Shown: positions 34,151 through 47,127, numbered from the stretch's first letter. The stretch is DNA of 64,000 nt from Morinoia aosen (GCA_030386875.1 CM059557.1:63132514-63196513); one strand, 5' to 3'. Numbers and translations are program-made. Notes: generated by a model not told the origin, from the sequence alone.

Positions 34151-36429
34151 TATTAGGGTTATCTGAATTTCCAGGGTTTAGGTTGGAGAGATTTCTGCTG
34201 AATCTTTCTACTCGAACCCATTTTAGCATGATTACTTTTGAAATCGGTCTGCGCTTGCTCGCCAAATTCGATCTATTTGTTTTGAATTGTAAGACATTTG
34301 TGCAAGCTTTTTGAGCAATATGTGCAACATTTATGATTCATTCGTTTAGATTTGTATTGCTGATCATTCGCTAATCGGCTCTCCAATCACGAGAGTGCTC
34401 AAGGCGATGAGCTTTTGTTGTAGTACACTTTTGTTGCGAGGCACTTAATAGGAGTCGAATCTCTTAAAAAAGTAGGAAAGGCTTCACTTCAGGCATTTCG
34501 TTAGAGTTTGAAACAGAGTCATAGTGAAAATCTTTTTCTTCTGGTTGAGTGACGGATTTGCATTTTAGTTCCTCGTTAGATCTTCGTGACCACCGTCACC
34601 AAGTTTCTCTTTCATTAGATTTTAGTATTCCCCTGAGTAGTTTAGGACTCATTTTCATTTTTCCATAGCTTTATGGCCGTAGTTTACACGCGCAAAATCT
34701 TTCATGCGGTAGCATTTTGCTTTGTCCGTCACGTTTATGGCTTTTAGTCTTATACTATTATGGGTTGTCCGTTCATGGACGCATATTTGCGGAAGATTTA
34801 GATCTAAAAGAACAACGAACTGATTTTCTTGTAGTTGACTTGAGTCATGAAGTCCTGTCTGTTATAAAGAGAGTGAAATCGAACGCAAGTAGTGTTTCGT
34901 GGGCAGTACTGACGAAAATGTAAAAATTATCACCAAGTTCAGTCATTGGTTGCTGTGTCGGCCGATTTTCTGCAAATGAATACAATTTTGTTAGTTGCTC
35001 TTTTCCGTAGTGTATTAGATATAGAAGTCAAATTATTTGTGATCCGGCCTTTGGGTCAAATTCTCTTGGCGCCTTTTCTCTGAAATAAATCGCTACAAAG
35101 ACTGCTCTCTGCTTCAGAGTAAGCTCATCCAACATTGTTGCGGCATGGTTTTCGAGAATTTTTCGATGTAAGATGTCTTTCATTTTACCTTATCCACACT
35201 TCGCTGAGAACGATTATTTCTTATGACTGGGTCGATACAATAGTTTGAATCTCCATCATTTTTTGGAAGGATTCGTTCACATTGCCAAAGTTTCATGTAA
35301 TTACTGTTATTCTCGATTGGATTCTTCCAGCTTGTGATGCTGGTCAAGCTTTATAAAACTTTTCATGGAGCAGTTCTAGTAGTTAGTATCCGTTTGTGTC
35401 TTCCTCACAGTTGGATTTTGAAAATTATAAAACACAAACTGATGCGTGCTCTATTAATGCATCAATACCTTGACTTGTGAAATATTTGTTTGGCATATCC
35501 TAAATTTCATCCGCAATTACTGAGAGCTGATGTTGTTGAAGGTGTTCGCATTTCCTGAACTCTCTAGCTGCTCGCTGGGAAGGCGCTGCTGCACAAAGAG
35601 CTTGTTCAATCGTGATAGTGAAATCGTAGATTCTATGGAGGAGGACGTATGTTACAAGTAGGGAATTCTCATAGTCCAATAATTATTACAGTGCTCTTAA
35701 TGTCTGTATTTTTCAGCACGAAGATCTTTGAGAGTGGCTACTTGCGGCTGGCTTTTGGGTGCGGTCTCAAGTTTCATGTCTCAAGTTCACAGTTGGAGCG
35801 TCCAGCTGCTAAGAGTCTAAGTACTGTCTTGTGTTTGCTCATGCTACTTTGAATGATTTTCAATATTTGCTGAATTAGTAAGAAAAGCTTGTAAATGTGT
35901 GTTATTTAAGTTTTCAGTGGATGTAAAACGTTTTATGATTTTTCCGTTTTTGTGTGAGCTAACCAATGATTGAATAATTTCATAATGCACTCCAGTCATT
36001 TCACTTTCAGGCAATAGGTTTCCTATTAAAACTTGAGAGTTAGTTCTAGGCATGGCAATTCTTGCATTGGTCATTACCAAATCTGGATCCGGCAAGTGTT
36101 CCTTCATTTTTCTTTTTAGTTTTGCATGTATACACTTTTGCCGCTTTAGGCTACGATTTACTTCATATCGAGCCTGATATTTTCACTAAGCCAATCGGTT
36201 CTTTAATTTTTCGATACAAAATTGAGTTCTATTTTTTTCAAGGTTTCCTTACTTCAAGACCATTTTGCAACTAAATTTTTCTTTAGTGGCCTCTTTTAAT
36301 TTCCTACAAAATGATTAGATTTATAAAAAATTGCATGCAATTAATAGAGCATATCTAAGGCTCTGCAAGTTTTACTTTCCAATTATTGGTATCTATGCCT
36401 TTCAATGACTTATAAAGAACTGAAGGTGG
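34151..36429. other. Unresolved stretch left of the BEL gag-like region
   Basis: Frames of 60-90 codons on both strands. One on the minus strand (35844-36107, LPDPDLVMTNARIAMPRTNS) and one near 35040-35210 (ENHAATMLDELTLKQRAVF) look protein-like but match nothing I can name. The 5' part of the BEL element or older debris may be here. Confidence 0.35.
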
Positions 36430-38700
36430 AATAATAATGGAATTAGTATTAATCGTAAAAAGTTTTCTCCTAATGAATTCACTTATGATCAAGCTCGGAA
36501 GATTTTGGCCGATGCATTTCCTAAGGAAACTTTACAGCAATATTCTGTTATTAAAAACTCGTGAACCTGAAGTTTAGGGTAAGGAATTCCTACTACTGGG
36601 TCAGTGAGGCTCGTAGGTTGGTGGACCAGGCTTATCGTTTAGCATTGATGGAGATATTTTGTGTCAGTTTTTCTCATGGAGTGGTTTGTCAGAGGAACTG
36701 AAGGATATGCTCAGCTCTTTAGTGAATAAAACTAAGCCATCTTTGAACGAGATCATATACAATCTGTTCGAAGCAATTGACTGGACTAGTGGAAGCGAAA
36801 CTTGTTCAGATATTGTGCGTCCTTAGCGCTGAGTGGATTACGGAGGTCCTAGTTTGGCTCTTAAAGTTGCGTGCGAAAAGCAGAGGAATTTAGACAACAA
36901 GACAAGATGTTGGCTCTGCTAGTCTGATGGAGAACCTAGTTATCGTAATCACAAAATTTTCTTGTGACCTTTGTATGATTCTTCATCTAAATAACTGACT
37001 AAAATAAAGGATCTGAATGGATTCATGAAATGCGGGTTACTTAACCGTGAAATTTCGTCTCACAGGTATAAATTTTTGGGGCAACGTAGAAACTGCAACA
37101 AATTTCATGCTTACTTGTGTACCGAGATAAATGTCATACCGGAAAATATACGAAACTCCTTAGTGGATGAAGCTGTCAAAGAAAGTTTTCCACATGCCTG
37201 CGTTGAGAACTTTCAAGGCAAAAATCCTGAACATAAAAATTCATCTCGAAGCAATTTGCTGTGCTGGAATTAAAAGAAACTCTCACAAATTTTGTAAAAT
37301 ACTAGGTAATACAGACCTTTAACTCAGCGAGCACTAGCACTCTCTTGCCGAGGTTTACGTTGGCGCTGTCACGCATGACCGGCATGTTTGATGTATGATC
37401 CTGCCTCTCAAAGTAGTTTTGTATCATAGTCGGTGGTCAACTGTTCAATTAATTAAAGTGTAAGATTGTGCAAGAAAATTTATAATTAAAATAGATGGGT
37501 TCAATGGGTCAAAATTTTACTTAACCAGCATCGTAGAATTTTCCAATCATGTTGAATGAATTAAAAATGTTTCGAGCAGCTATTGTCCCGAGATTCGAGC
37601 GAAGATAGACTTTTCCGGCCTGTCTGACGGGGTGCGTAAACGCACGAAGTTGCAGATTCTGTTGGCGAACAAGATGTTTCTCAATGGGTGCACAATTGAC
37701 TTTCTTCTTGGTGTAAATTACGCCTATACTGTAAACTACCAGTGCACTCGTGCACGTTTGGGCCTATGGATTATTCATGTATGTTCTATTATTGTGCGGC
37801 AGGGGACTGATGCTGTGTCATCTCTTGCTGCTAGCGTGTCTCATTCAAACTCTGTTAATATGTTCATAGTTAAATTTAATGAAACTTGATGACTAGAGGC
37901 TTCAGCTAACGCTGTGAAATCAAGCGTGGAGTCGGATTTTTGTGAATCTGATAACTTGAATTTGAACGGAGCTTCGGTTGAGGCTCTTGCTAAAGTTAGT
38001 GGTTCAGTTTCAAATTATGACACCAAGGAGCTTAAGTTTGAAATTTTATATACAGATGAAAAAATTGTAGATTATTTCTAAAAGGTACCTACCGTAACGA
38101 GGCAGGGCGCTTGGTAATGCCGGCCCTATGGAATGAATCTGTGGTGCATTTGCTCCCTAATAATTTTTCTTTTGCGTTAAGCGTTCTGTAATTATTCTTA
38201 AAAAATACAGAGATGATACTAATAAATAAAATAAATACGATGACGTCATTAATGAACAACTCTCAGCTGGAATCGTTGAGGAGATTACTTCTTTGAGCGA
38301 GCTGCGAAATAATCCGTATTCTTTTCTTGCGCATATCGCAGAATTTAGAACGAACGCTGATTCTAATAAATGTAGAATTGTGCTATTATCAAATCTTCTA
38401 GATAAAAAAGTAAAGAGAACAATGTCTCACAACCAAGTAGCTTTACCTGGGTCTCAATTGAATGCTGAACTATTTACCACCTTAAGCTACTGAGATTCAA
38501 TAAGTATCTGATGGTTTTTGATCTTCATAAGGCGTTTCTCCAGTTGTGTCTCTGATCAGAGGATAGGAAGGAGTCGCATTTTTTGTGGTAAGGGACATTA
38601 GAAACGTTTTTTTTCTATTGTAACATACAATATTTCAACAGGTTCCCTTTGGACTGAGAGATTTGCTCCATTCATATGAATGAAACCTTTATATAAAATG
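36430..38700 (+). pseudogene. BEL/Pao retrotransposon, left block: gag, protease and first half of RT
   Basis: Plus-strand pieces in several frames follow the BEL order. Gag-like FSWSGLSEELKDMLSSLVNK lies near 36670. A Cys-rich segment CGLLNREISSHRYKF at 37030 may be the zinc knuckle. A protease end, CTIDFLLGVNYAYTV (37690), matches the L-L-I-G-x-D-Y-Y pattern. Then come EAGRLVMPALWNESVVHLLP (38100), YDDVINEQLSAGIVEEITSL (38240), LNAELFTTL and KYLMVFDLHKAFLQL (38500), the first catalytic Asp region of RT, then FPFGLRDLL (38650). There are many stops and frameshifts, so the copy is old. The catalytic YxDD box is not found here or in the right block. Confidence 0.8.
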
Positions 38701-38809
38701 TTAGTACTAGATGGTGCCGGGGGTATTACTGTAACCATTAGAGTAGTTTTTGAAATTGTTCCATTGTTTGTTCATAAAGTTTTTGAAATTGCCCCATACG
38801 AATATTTAC

Positions 38810-39962
38810 ACCAAAATGTTTTGTCAATTTGTCATTGGATGAGTGTGTCAGCCCCCTTTACCAGCAAGGAGGGACCACCTCACTGTTTTCCCTGTCTTCA
38901 TTGTTGTGTCGCGGCGCAAGTCTTTCTATAGGTTTAAAAGTGGGTTCCCAGTCGTTTGTAAATATGATTTATGAGTTCTTCCTTGACGACGGGAGTATCG
39001 TAAGGGCCATTCCCGTCGTTCAAGGAAGTAACGGCACTAAAGCTGACGAGACGCCATCTCCGATGAAGTTGGTGTAACGAAATCGCTTCTCTTCTGATCG
39101 CTGCCACATAACAACAGCACACTTGGCCTCCATAGACCCTGAACTACCATCTTCATAATTGCGTTGACATTTTTTATGCTGCTGCTATCGTCACTCCTCT
39201 AATTCCTCGGCGGACAGCTTCTTTTTTTTCTCTCGCCCGCCATCACAATATTTTGAGTGTACGTGGAAATCCAATACGAAGCCAGTCTCCTCATGAATTA
39301 TAAATCCTACTCCTATAGTGAATTTGTGACCCCGAGTGAGCCAACTGCCGTCAAAGCTGACGGTAATGTCGGGCAGAGGCTCTCCCCTACCCTTAACCAT
39401 TTTCACCGCGCTGAAAATTGTTGGTGCCATTTTATCGAAAAATAATTTCATACATTTTTGTAGAAATGAAACCTGTCGGTAATACTTGCCAAAACTACAG
39501 GGTGCGAATGATTCATATAAGCACACTGAACAGTACCCAAAGAATCCCAACCCTTTCGTTCCACAGGAATAATTTTTTGCCATTTTACCTGCAGAATAAT
39601 TGTAACTTTGTTTGCCGTCCACACTCACAACACACGTTGGTTTATAGTTAAAAACAGTGTTCGAACAATTGTTGCAATCACATGTTGCACATGCACTTTC
39701 AAGTTCAAGGTCACACTTCAGCCAGCTGTGCGAGAGCTATCAGAGCAGTGCATATACGTCGTCATTTGCTTCACTGTTTCTTGCTAGCATCAGTGAACAA
39801 TAATTCACATTTTCTTCTCCTATTTCAACATTTGAAAGACGTTTCCGTTTTTTACTGTAGTTTCACCAATCATTGTCTCTTCTACACTTTCACTAGCTTT
39901 GCGCTTCTTTTTCAAACAATTTGCCATACTGGCGATAGCAGATTTTGACTTGCGACCCATTT
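38810..39962 (-). pseudogene. Mutator-like (MULE-type) transposase
   Basis: The minus-strand protein starts MGRKSKSAIASMANCLKKKR near 39962, then breaks into frames. The best part (39628-39191) contains SVDGKQSYNYS and DITVSFDGSWLTRGHKFTIG followed by VGFIIHEETGFVLDFHV and SKYC. This is the D-G-x-W-x-x-R-G-H block, with a catalytic Asp, of the arthropod Mutator-like transposase domain. Further on, WQRSEEKRFRYTNFIGDGVS and KEELINHIYKRLGTHF (38934-39122) match the next conserved blocks (Y-T-x-x-x-G-D-G and E-E-x-x-x-H-V-x-K-R-L-G). Continuation LTHSSNDKLTKHFGV brings the frame to about 38810. At least four frameshifts or stops make it non-functional. It inserted into the BEL element. Confidence 0.8.
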
Positions 39963-39991
39963 TTGAGAACCACGAGCGCTATACCGCACCC

Positions 39992-40574
39992 GTGGAGGGA
40001 GTACATATGGAGGGAGAATAGCCTTCTGTGAAGAGAACCAGTTTCTGAGATTTCTCCTCTGTCTGTGGTAACCAATAGCCGTCTCGCAAGTGTGACGTCA
40101 GCACGGAAGCCAGTTACCTACTGACTACGGTCGAGTGCGCACACGCTCGCTGAATGCTCTTCCTGCTGTTCAGTTAATCGCATCATCGTTAATGATTAAT
40201 TTGGGATTCTAAGACTCCGAAAGATAATAAATTGTGTTTCCTCACTAAAGGACACTTAACAATATCAAAATTACTTGCAAAGATACAACAAGAGTTGACA
40301 ACTATAAAGATTACAGGCCCTTGATTATAACAAATTAGAGCGACTTTCAAGCACACCTCACCCTCTGACATGTGGTGTGGTACTAATCTTGCTTTGGAAA
40401 ATGAGAGGGAGGGGTTGTAGGGAAGGTGGGTGGAGCAACTTCAGCCAAGCGTCTGTGGTTGGCTCAAAATTGTGACGTCACAGGCCTTAACAGTGCCCGA
40501 GTCTTTCAGCTTTTGCAGCCAAATTGAGCCCGATCAGAGTGCGCTATGCTCCCTCCATATATCCTAGCTCCATG
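39992..40574. mobile_element. 583-bp MITE, copy 1
   Basis: Nearly identical in length and layout to 51430-52012. The ends are imperfect inverted repeats: left CGTGGAGGGAGTACATATGG, and right, inverted, CATGGAGCTAGGATATATGG, both continuing into AGGGAGCATAG-like sequence. It has no coding capacity. It contains two TGACGT-type motifs and CCAATAG. It starts about 30 bp beyond the MULE transposase start codon. Confidence 0.8.
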
Positions 40575-40706
40575 ACCGCACCTGAACAATGCACGAAGGC
40601 GACTGACTGTCCAATCCGTGACAACAAGAGGGGAAAAAATACAAAAAAACAGAGCTAAGAAGTCCAAACGCGCACATGTGCCCGGGTGTATACGCGCTGC
40701 TCGAGC

Positions 40707-41251
40707 GCCCGGGTGCACAGGGTCCAATCTCGCGAATTTCTACACCGCCCAATCCTCTCCCTCCACCTCCAAGCAGCTACATAAAGTTGCCATTCGCGCC
40801 AATTATTGAACTATGTAGTACTACTGAGGTTTATTAACCTATCTGTTCGTTATACATTTATTTTTATTTACTGCATTATAAACCCTACAAGTGCTTAGTA
40901 AGTGGATACTTCAGCGGAATATCAAAGTTAACCTGTATTAAATCATTATAATAAGTTTTGACAACGACTGCTGGTGTTTGGCTATTCGACCCTCCGTCTC
41001 GGCACGCAAAAACAGGCATTTTTAAACTTTTTTCAAGTTAACCTTATACTAACTGAACTTGGCCTAACCTAACCCAACCTAACCTAACTAAACCTAACCT
41101 CTAAACCTAACTTAACTTAACCTAACCTAAATCAATTTAACATAACATTTCTGTAGCTGCTCGGAAGTGGTGCTGTAGCTGCTTGAAGGTGGAGGGAGAG
41201 GGTTGGGCGGTGTAGAAATTCGCGAGATTGGACCCTGTGCCACCCGGGTGG
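40707..41251. repeat. Inverted repeat (arms about 77 bp) enclosing a telomere-like tract
   Basis: The left arm 40707-40782 (GGGTGCACAGGGTCCAATCT, continuing into TCGCGAATTTCTACACCGCC) recurs inverted at 41174-41251. The arms share at least 70 bp with few changes. The 390-bp spacer holds the degenerate TTAGG tract. It could be a foldback MITE. Confidence 0.8.
41062..41130 (-). repeat. Interstitial degenerate (TTAGG)n telomere-type tract
   Basis: The plus strand reads CCTAACCTAACCCAACCTAA and continues with CCTAA, CTAAA and CTTAA variants for about 69 bp. Each unit is the complement of TTAGG, the standard arthropod telomere repeat. Confidence 0.8.
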
Positions 41252-41255
41252 CACC

Positions 41256-42051
41256 CACGTCAATCTCGCACATTTTCAGTGTGCGTGTGCGAGTCCGTGT
41301 AAGTGTATGGCTCGTCACCACCAGTAAGAATCACTACCATGCGCACTTCAACAGCTGCCACACGTCGCTATGTGACATAACTCTAGTGCGAATATTTATT
41401 ATTATATAGCTCTGCAATATAAGTATCATTTAATAATGGAATAAAATACTCAATGTTTTTTTTACACTTAATTAAAAGTCCCAGCCGTTTTAAACGACAC
41501 ATATTATATAATGAGTTGACTAAATAACAGGGCAGTTACTGGGATACTACCTTATTTCATAATGCATTGTTCGTATGCCACAATGTGTTGTTAAAAATGC
41601 AAACCTTATTTAGTTTCTATAATAAATCGGTTCATTCGAGTAATTACCAAGTGCTGTATAATGTCAATTATACAAAAAGTATTCTGGCGCTGAAGCGTTT
41701 TGTAAGTTGCCTTTTATGCATGTTTACGCCAAATGAATTAGATTAATTTAGTTAGAAAATTTGCTAACAAATTTTATGTACTCATTTCGGTATGTTTAAT
41801 TGTCAATTCTCTGTCCTTTAAAGTGCAAATTAAAGGATCCTCAATGCTCACATTGGTGATAAAGCTTGACGCCAACACACCAAGTAATAAATGTTATGGA
41901 TTCGATCACAAAATTGCACCTTTTTCGTTCGCGTCAGGAAATTGTGTACAGCCTCTGTAAATACCAAATTCTTTTTAGTTGCGCTGGTGATAATGAGATA
42001 GTTTTTAAATGAATATGCTTGTGGCCACACTATTTAATACAACAAAGTTAG
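41256..42051. other. Stretch with no recognised gene
   Basis: AT-rich; the longest frames are about 60 codons. No repeats or motifs seen. Confidence 0.5.
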
Positions 42052-42055
42052 TTAA

Positions 42056-43242
42056 GGACACCGTCTGGGGACCGTCTAGATGGAAATCGGGATATGTGTT
42101 GATTTCCTGTTTTTATATGCATCTTATAGAGGATTTTCTTGCGCTTTCATTGGTGCTTTCCGTTAACGTCTACTCCGAATAGTGCGCCCACCAGAGGGGG
42201 GGAAAGCGATGGGGGTGGCGTGACCTTGAACCCTCCCCCACTCATTATTGGGGTCAATTAAGGATGTTTCTCTGCGGGAATGGCAATATAGTTCGTTCAT
42301 GGGCTACTCAAAGAGCTTCCATTATACAAACGAAACATTTTAATATTTTTTTCAATTTTTGACAATTTCAGAATTCAGCTGCTCTGCCGTATTTATGATA
42401 CCGCAGCTTTCATTCATAGCTCGATGACAGCTGCAGTATCATAGCTACGGCTATGGCAAGCACACCAATCCAAAGGGCTTGAAAAGAGCTACAAAACAGA
42501 GGAGTTGACTTGGAATAAAAACGTATTTTGATTGAAAAAAATGAAAAAAAATGAAAAAAGTGGTTATTTGGAAAAATTACACGTATTGTCTTTTGATCTA
42601 TATTTTTTCCCAGAGTTACAGAGCTACAACAATGTAAATTATATCAATCGAAAGGGCTTAAAAAGAGCTACAAACGCTCAAGAGTTCATTGTAGAAAATC
42701 TTGTAGTTCAAAAGATATAAAGAAAAACAACTTTTTTTGGTGAAAAAACACGTTTTTCTGGAAACATGATAATTGGTTTCTTAAATGCTACTTCTTCCAC
42801 AATTTTAGAGCTACAAGAATAGTTTACATACCATTCGATAGGGCTTAGCAAGGTGTATCCATAAGGGGTAGCATTTTTCTATACATCTATTGTTTTGAAA
42901 ATTACATGACATGAAAAAAAAATGAGAAAAGTTCACATTTTTTAAAAAAAATATTCTCAAAATCCACAAAAAAAAGATATCGAAATTCCCTAGCCCTTAT
43001 GGTTATATAGACATATGAGCAATCTAAAAACGAAGTTCTGGTTCTGTAACTTCAAAATTGTAGAAGAAGATAGATTTCAAAAAAAACCGATTTTATCATA
43101 TTTAAAAAAAAATAAATAAAGTGCAGATACAAAAATTTTGTCTAAATAAAAAATGATCTTTGCATCATTTCACACCTACTGTGAAAATTTCAGAGAAATC
43201 CATCCATAAATAACGGACTTTTTTTCTACCCAGACGGTGTCC
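42056..43242. mobile_element. TTAA-flanked MITE (piggyBac-like), 1187 bp
   Basis: Perfect 14-bp terminal inverted repeat GGACACCGTCTGGG at both ends, flanked by TTAA at 42052-42055 and 43243-43246, the piggyBac target duplication. There is no transposase. Internally it has about three diverged direct modules near 42465, 42645 and 42830 (AAAGGGCTTGAAAAGAGCTA and variants), spaced about 180 bp. Confidence 0.85.
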
Positions 43243-43246
43243 TTAA

Positions 43247-43733
43247 ATTTTTCTGTCTTTGCGTGCCAACTAAAATATAGTAGACGATATCTAATGCCAT
43301 TTTCCAAACTTCCGAAATAAGTAACCAAAAAGTATATTAATTAAAATAATTACACACTGTAATATTAATTTAAATATGTGATAAATCATTTCATTATTTA
43401 TTCATCCCACCATTATTCATTACTTATTTATTCTTATTTATCGTAACTTTCCTAGTTCATTATTAATTTAGTTACGATTACTTCACCATTGAGCCAACCA
43501 GTAAACAAATACATCTAATAGACATAAGAAAGATACATTTTTAAAGCAATAATGAGAAATAATGAATTATTGCACATGGTACATCTGTAGATACATTTAA
43601 TGATAAATTCCTTTTTCTTTTTACTCATTTTTAACTTCCCTCATCTTACCCCTTCGCCGGTAGACGCACGAATTCAAAATTATCTGGTATTCAAACTCCT
43701 TCCATATTTCATATAAGCTCGAACTGCGTATTC
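43247..43733. other. Short AT-rich stretch with no gene
   Basis: Contains loose TTATTTATTC-type repetition around 43390-43445. Nothing else seen. Confidence 0.5.
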
Positions 43734-43737
43734 TAAA

Positions 43738-44504
43738 GCGGCCCATAGACGTTCAATTTAATTGTCAATATCACTGATTCAATATATTGATGAGATTTTT
43801 TGTTGCCCACAAATAGCGTCAATCTTTTCATCAATGTAATTGATGAAAATCGGTCATTTGCTCTGCGGACGCCTCCCGTGATGGTCGAAGAAAAAAATTA
43901 CCATTGTCGCGCTGGCCTTGGCATTTTCATCTCCCAGAAAATTTTCGCCTAAACGCAAGACAAGGGCCAAAAACTAGCTCACTGAACGTGGCAGAATATT
44001 CGGAACCGACGCATTGCTCAAGGACTTGCGTGCAAATGAGCCAGAAGATTTTGAGAACTATCTTTGAATGGACACTACATCATTTGATGAACTATTGCAT
44101 CTGGTCACTCCATAAAAAGTACCAAGTACGAAGTACCAAGTACTTTTTAGGATAACTCAAACAAGTAGGTTGACAATAATAAATAAAATAGTTCTATAAC
44201 ACAATAATAAGACACAAAAAGTACCAGACACTTGTAGCAGCGTCCTCCAGCATGCAAAAAGTACCAGATCTGCGTATACACAAAAATGAAATTCCAAGTA
44301 TTCCCATGTTTACACACTACGACTTTCGGAGCTAAGAATGAAATATTGACGAACCATCAATAAAAAATCAAACTGATTTGATTGCGTCAATACATAGTCA
44401 ATTAATTGACGGTCGTCAATCAAGCCCACAGGCGATCAATTAAATTGTCAATATTCATCATTGTCAATGATATTGACAAGAAAAATTTATCGTCTATGGG
44501 CTGC
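43738..44504 (+). mobile_element. PIF/Harbinger deletion derivative, 767 bp
   Basis: Ends GCGGCCCATAGACG (left) and, inverted, GCAGCCCATAGACG (right), with TTGTCAATATCA shared further in. TAA occurs beside both ends (43734-43736 and 44505-44507), with one extra A on the left. It keeps an N-terminal piece of Harbinger transposase. Confidence 0.8.
43951..44115 (+). pseudogene. Harbinger transposase N-terminal fragment
   Basis: One plus-strand frame reads KRKTRAKN-stop-LTERGRIFGTDALLKDLRA, NEPEDFENYL-stop-MDTTSFDELLHLVTP and a final stop. Harbinger transposases have W-x-x-x-R-x-x-x-G-A...L-L-x-E-L-R...F-x-N-x-L-R-M...F-D-E-L-L at this place. The TAG (43975) falls where a Trp is usual and the TGA (44065) where the Arg of L-R-M is usual, so both stops are single-base changes. 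Confidence 0.75.
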
Positions 44505-44507
44505 TAA

Positions 44508-44930
44508 GCAAGGCACAACCTAACTGCATTGCGACATCTGGTAACTCATAGTTAGAATATACAGCGAGTTCTGGCAATGAGCAAATTTTCTGGACCAGTG
44601 CACATGACGCACCCTACACGCACACGGACGCAGCACCACAGGTACATGAAAATGTGCGCGGATGACGTGAGTGCGCCCGGGTGGGGGGTACTCTACATAC
44701 AATGTCACATGGTTAGTTGCTGGTTTCGTGGATTTCAGCTGACAAAATGGATTTGTCACTGAATATACTCATCATAGCCATGTTAGTACATTGCATGCTG
44801 GATTTGATACGTGGGGTCCACGTGTGATTTCCTATTAGCTACCACATTGGCTTAAATAAACTTATCCACATGGAAGGTACGTGTGTTTGCAGCGCACTTG
44901 ATTTTGAACGGCTATAAAAAACATTGTATT

Positions 44931-44973
<43 letters not shown>

Positions 44974-45627
44974 GCTGTTATCCGTGTTTTGATAAAATCG
45001 CAGAGCTACCCTTCAGAGCCTATATATATATATATAATTGCTGTTATCCGTGTTTTGATAAAATGGCAGAGATACCTTTCAGAGCACTTATTAAATACTG
45101 CATTTATAACAAATTCATAACCTGTTTACACGTCTGATTTGTCTCAAATTTAACTGCTTTTTGCTTCTGGGTCAAAAATATGTAATTTATTTTTTGCAGT
45201 ATTCAGGATCAAGCTGAGCTAAAATAAATTCCGTGTGCTATAAAATCTAACATTCGCCTGTGTAAGACTCAGTTGTGACTTAATCAGTTGTAATGCTCAT
45301 TATAACTAATAAGGTGATCATTGCCCGCGAAATATATGCTGTTAACCTCATTGAACAAATAATTGTGATGAATGAATTCTTTATATGAGTGAGGTACCAT
45401 TTCAAAGCTTTCGTTTAATAATACTAGAGGACAGAACACACCAATAAATAAATTGGTATACACACATGTAACTATTTGGATAAGTTTTGAGATTTCGATT
45501 TCAAAAGCATGCGCATCTGGCAGCTCTGCAGACTTGATTTCACGGATCCCCCTCCCCTGCCCCTCCTCTCAGACGCTCTTGCGTCATGGTTCAACTTCCG
45601 TGTTGTGTCACTCGTGACCGTTACTTA
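44508..45627. other. Stretch with a duplicated TA-rich unit, no gene
   Basis: Around 44936-45090 a unit of (TA)n followed by ATTGCTGTTATCCGTGTTTT and then GATAAAATNGCAGAG occurs twice in tandem, with about 17 and 8 TA units. The rest holds no motif or credible frame. Confidence 0.6.
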
Positions 45628-47124
45628 AGGCCCTTTCACACGATCAGTTTTTTCGTCAGTAAACACTGACACTCCAGAGTGTGGTCAAAACACTCGCGTT
45701 CACACGTACGTTCGCGTGACTGAAGTGGCGCGTAACTGGCAAGCTTGGCAGTGCTTCACTATGCATAGTCGAGAAAGATTCGTCGTAGTCAAAGCAAACA
45801 TACTCATCGGCTTTGCGGTCATAGAGAAGAAAAAACACCATAAATAGATGGTGGGTAAAAGAATGGCTAGCTAAACATCCAGAAAATAGCAGTTATAACC
45901 GGATTTGTAGTAAGTTAGGGCTAAATATCAAAATTTCGCTCACTAATTATTTGTCGCATTCGTTCCTTTTCTCAGCATTTGTAAAATTTGGTCACACCAA
46001 ATCTAACAAATACTACAACTACTACGAATGTAATAATCTACTTCATAATAACTTCAAGAGCAGGTAATATTTTCCACTCGTTCTGTACAGTTTTGCATGT
46101 ACCAGCGTGTAATAGTATAGCTCGTAAATTGAATTTTTTTCTTGAACTATATTCGGTCATTTCCTAGCGACGCAGTGACTAGGATATAGAAACTGCAATT
46201 GAAATCTAGCGCACATTCATTTGAACTGTGTGATAGAATGCATGCGTAAATCTGTCATCCGCAAGCAACTATTATAGAATATAATAAGCCTCTCAAATTA
46301 CTGCGTGATAATATCTAATAATGCATGTGAATGTGACAGCGGTACGGATAAACTAATAAATGTTTAGATTTATTTCAGGAAACATTTTCATGCTGAAATT
46401 AAATATTAAGGAGAATTCATGGAAAAAATTTTATATTTTATTTGAAAATGCCGGACAAATTGTTGAAGTTGCACTTCGGTTAAATATTTAATTTTTTCAT
46501 TCTAATAAACAAAAATATTATACATTTGCAGTATTTCCAGAGTGAATATTAAACAAGATTGAAAATCCTTTGTAAATGGCGCTGACACTACAACAGAACG
46601 AATGTATTATGATATGCTTGTAAAAATATAAACTATTGTTCCCCGCACCTGTGAATCCAGGTGTTATCCTCTGCTAAATAATAGTTTTTTGGAAGCAAAT
46701 GCTCTAAATTCTTTCCTAAACTATTTTTGAAGCGTAATAATTTTTTCCTTCAACCCATTCTCATGTAAACTAATATTGTGTTGATTCATTGCTTCGATAA
46801 CATATATGAGCTACTTGCTTCTTTTATCTCTGCTCTTGTATTCGTTGCTTTGCACTTTCCACAAAGCAGGCTGTTGACGAAAATAGCTAATTAATGATTT
46901 AAACCAGGTTGAGACCATTTAAAACGGGAGAGCGATCGCAGCCATCCTTACTAGGCGCCGGGCGGGCGAAAACTGACACGCAAATAGAAGCAAAGCAGCA
47001 GTCAAACCCGACAGTGGCGAGTGCCGAGTAGAGAGCAAAAGAGAGCACGCATGCCCAAATATGGTGTTGCGGACCGTGAGTGTCAGTGTTAACTGACGAA
47101 AAAACTGATCGTGTGAAAGCCCCT
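45628..47124 (+). mobile_element. PIF/Harbinger element, 1497 bp, non-autonomous
   Basis: Terminal repeats of about 45 bp: left AGGCCCTTTCACACGATCAG, right, inverted, AGGGGCTTTCACACGATCAG, both continuing into TTTTTTCGTCAGT and ACACTGACACTC. Flanked by TTA at 45625-45627 and 47125-47127. A short plus-strand frame at 45827-45910 reads INRWWVKEWLAKHPENSSYN, the N-terminal motif of Harbinger transposase. The rest of the transposase is absent. GTAAGT follows at 45910, which could be an old donor splice site. Confidence 0.85.
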
Positions 47125-47127
47125 TTA

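Noticed and set aside
44883-45137. 84-codon plus-strand frame
   Set aside because: Mostly translation of a (TA)n microsatellite and its duplicated flank.
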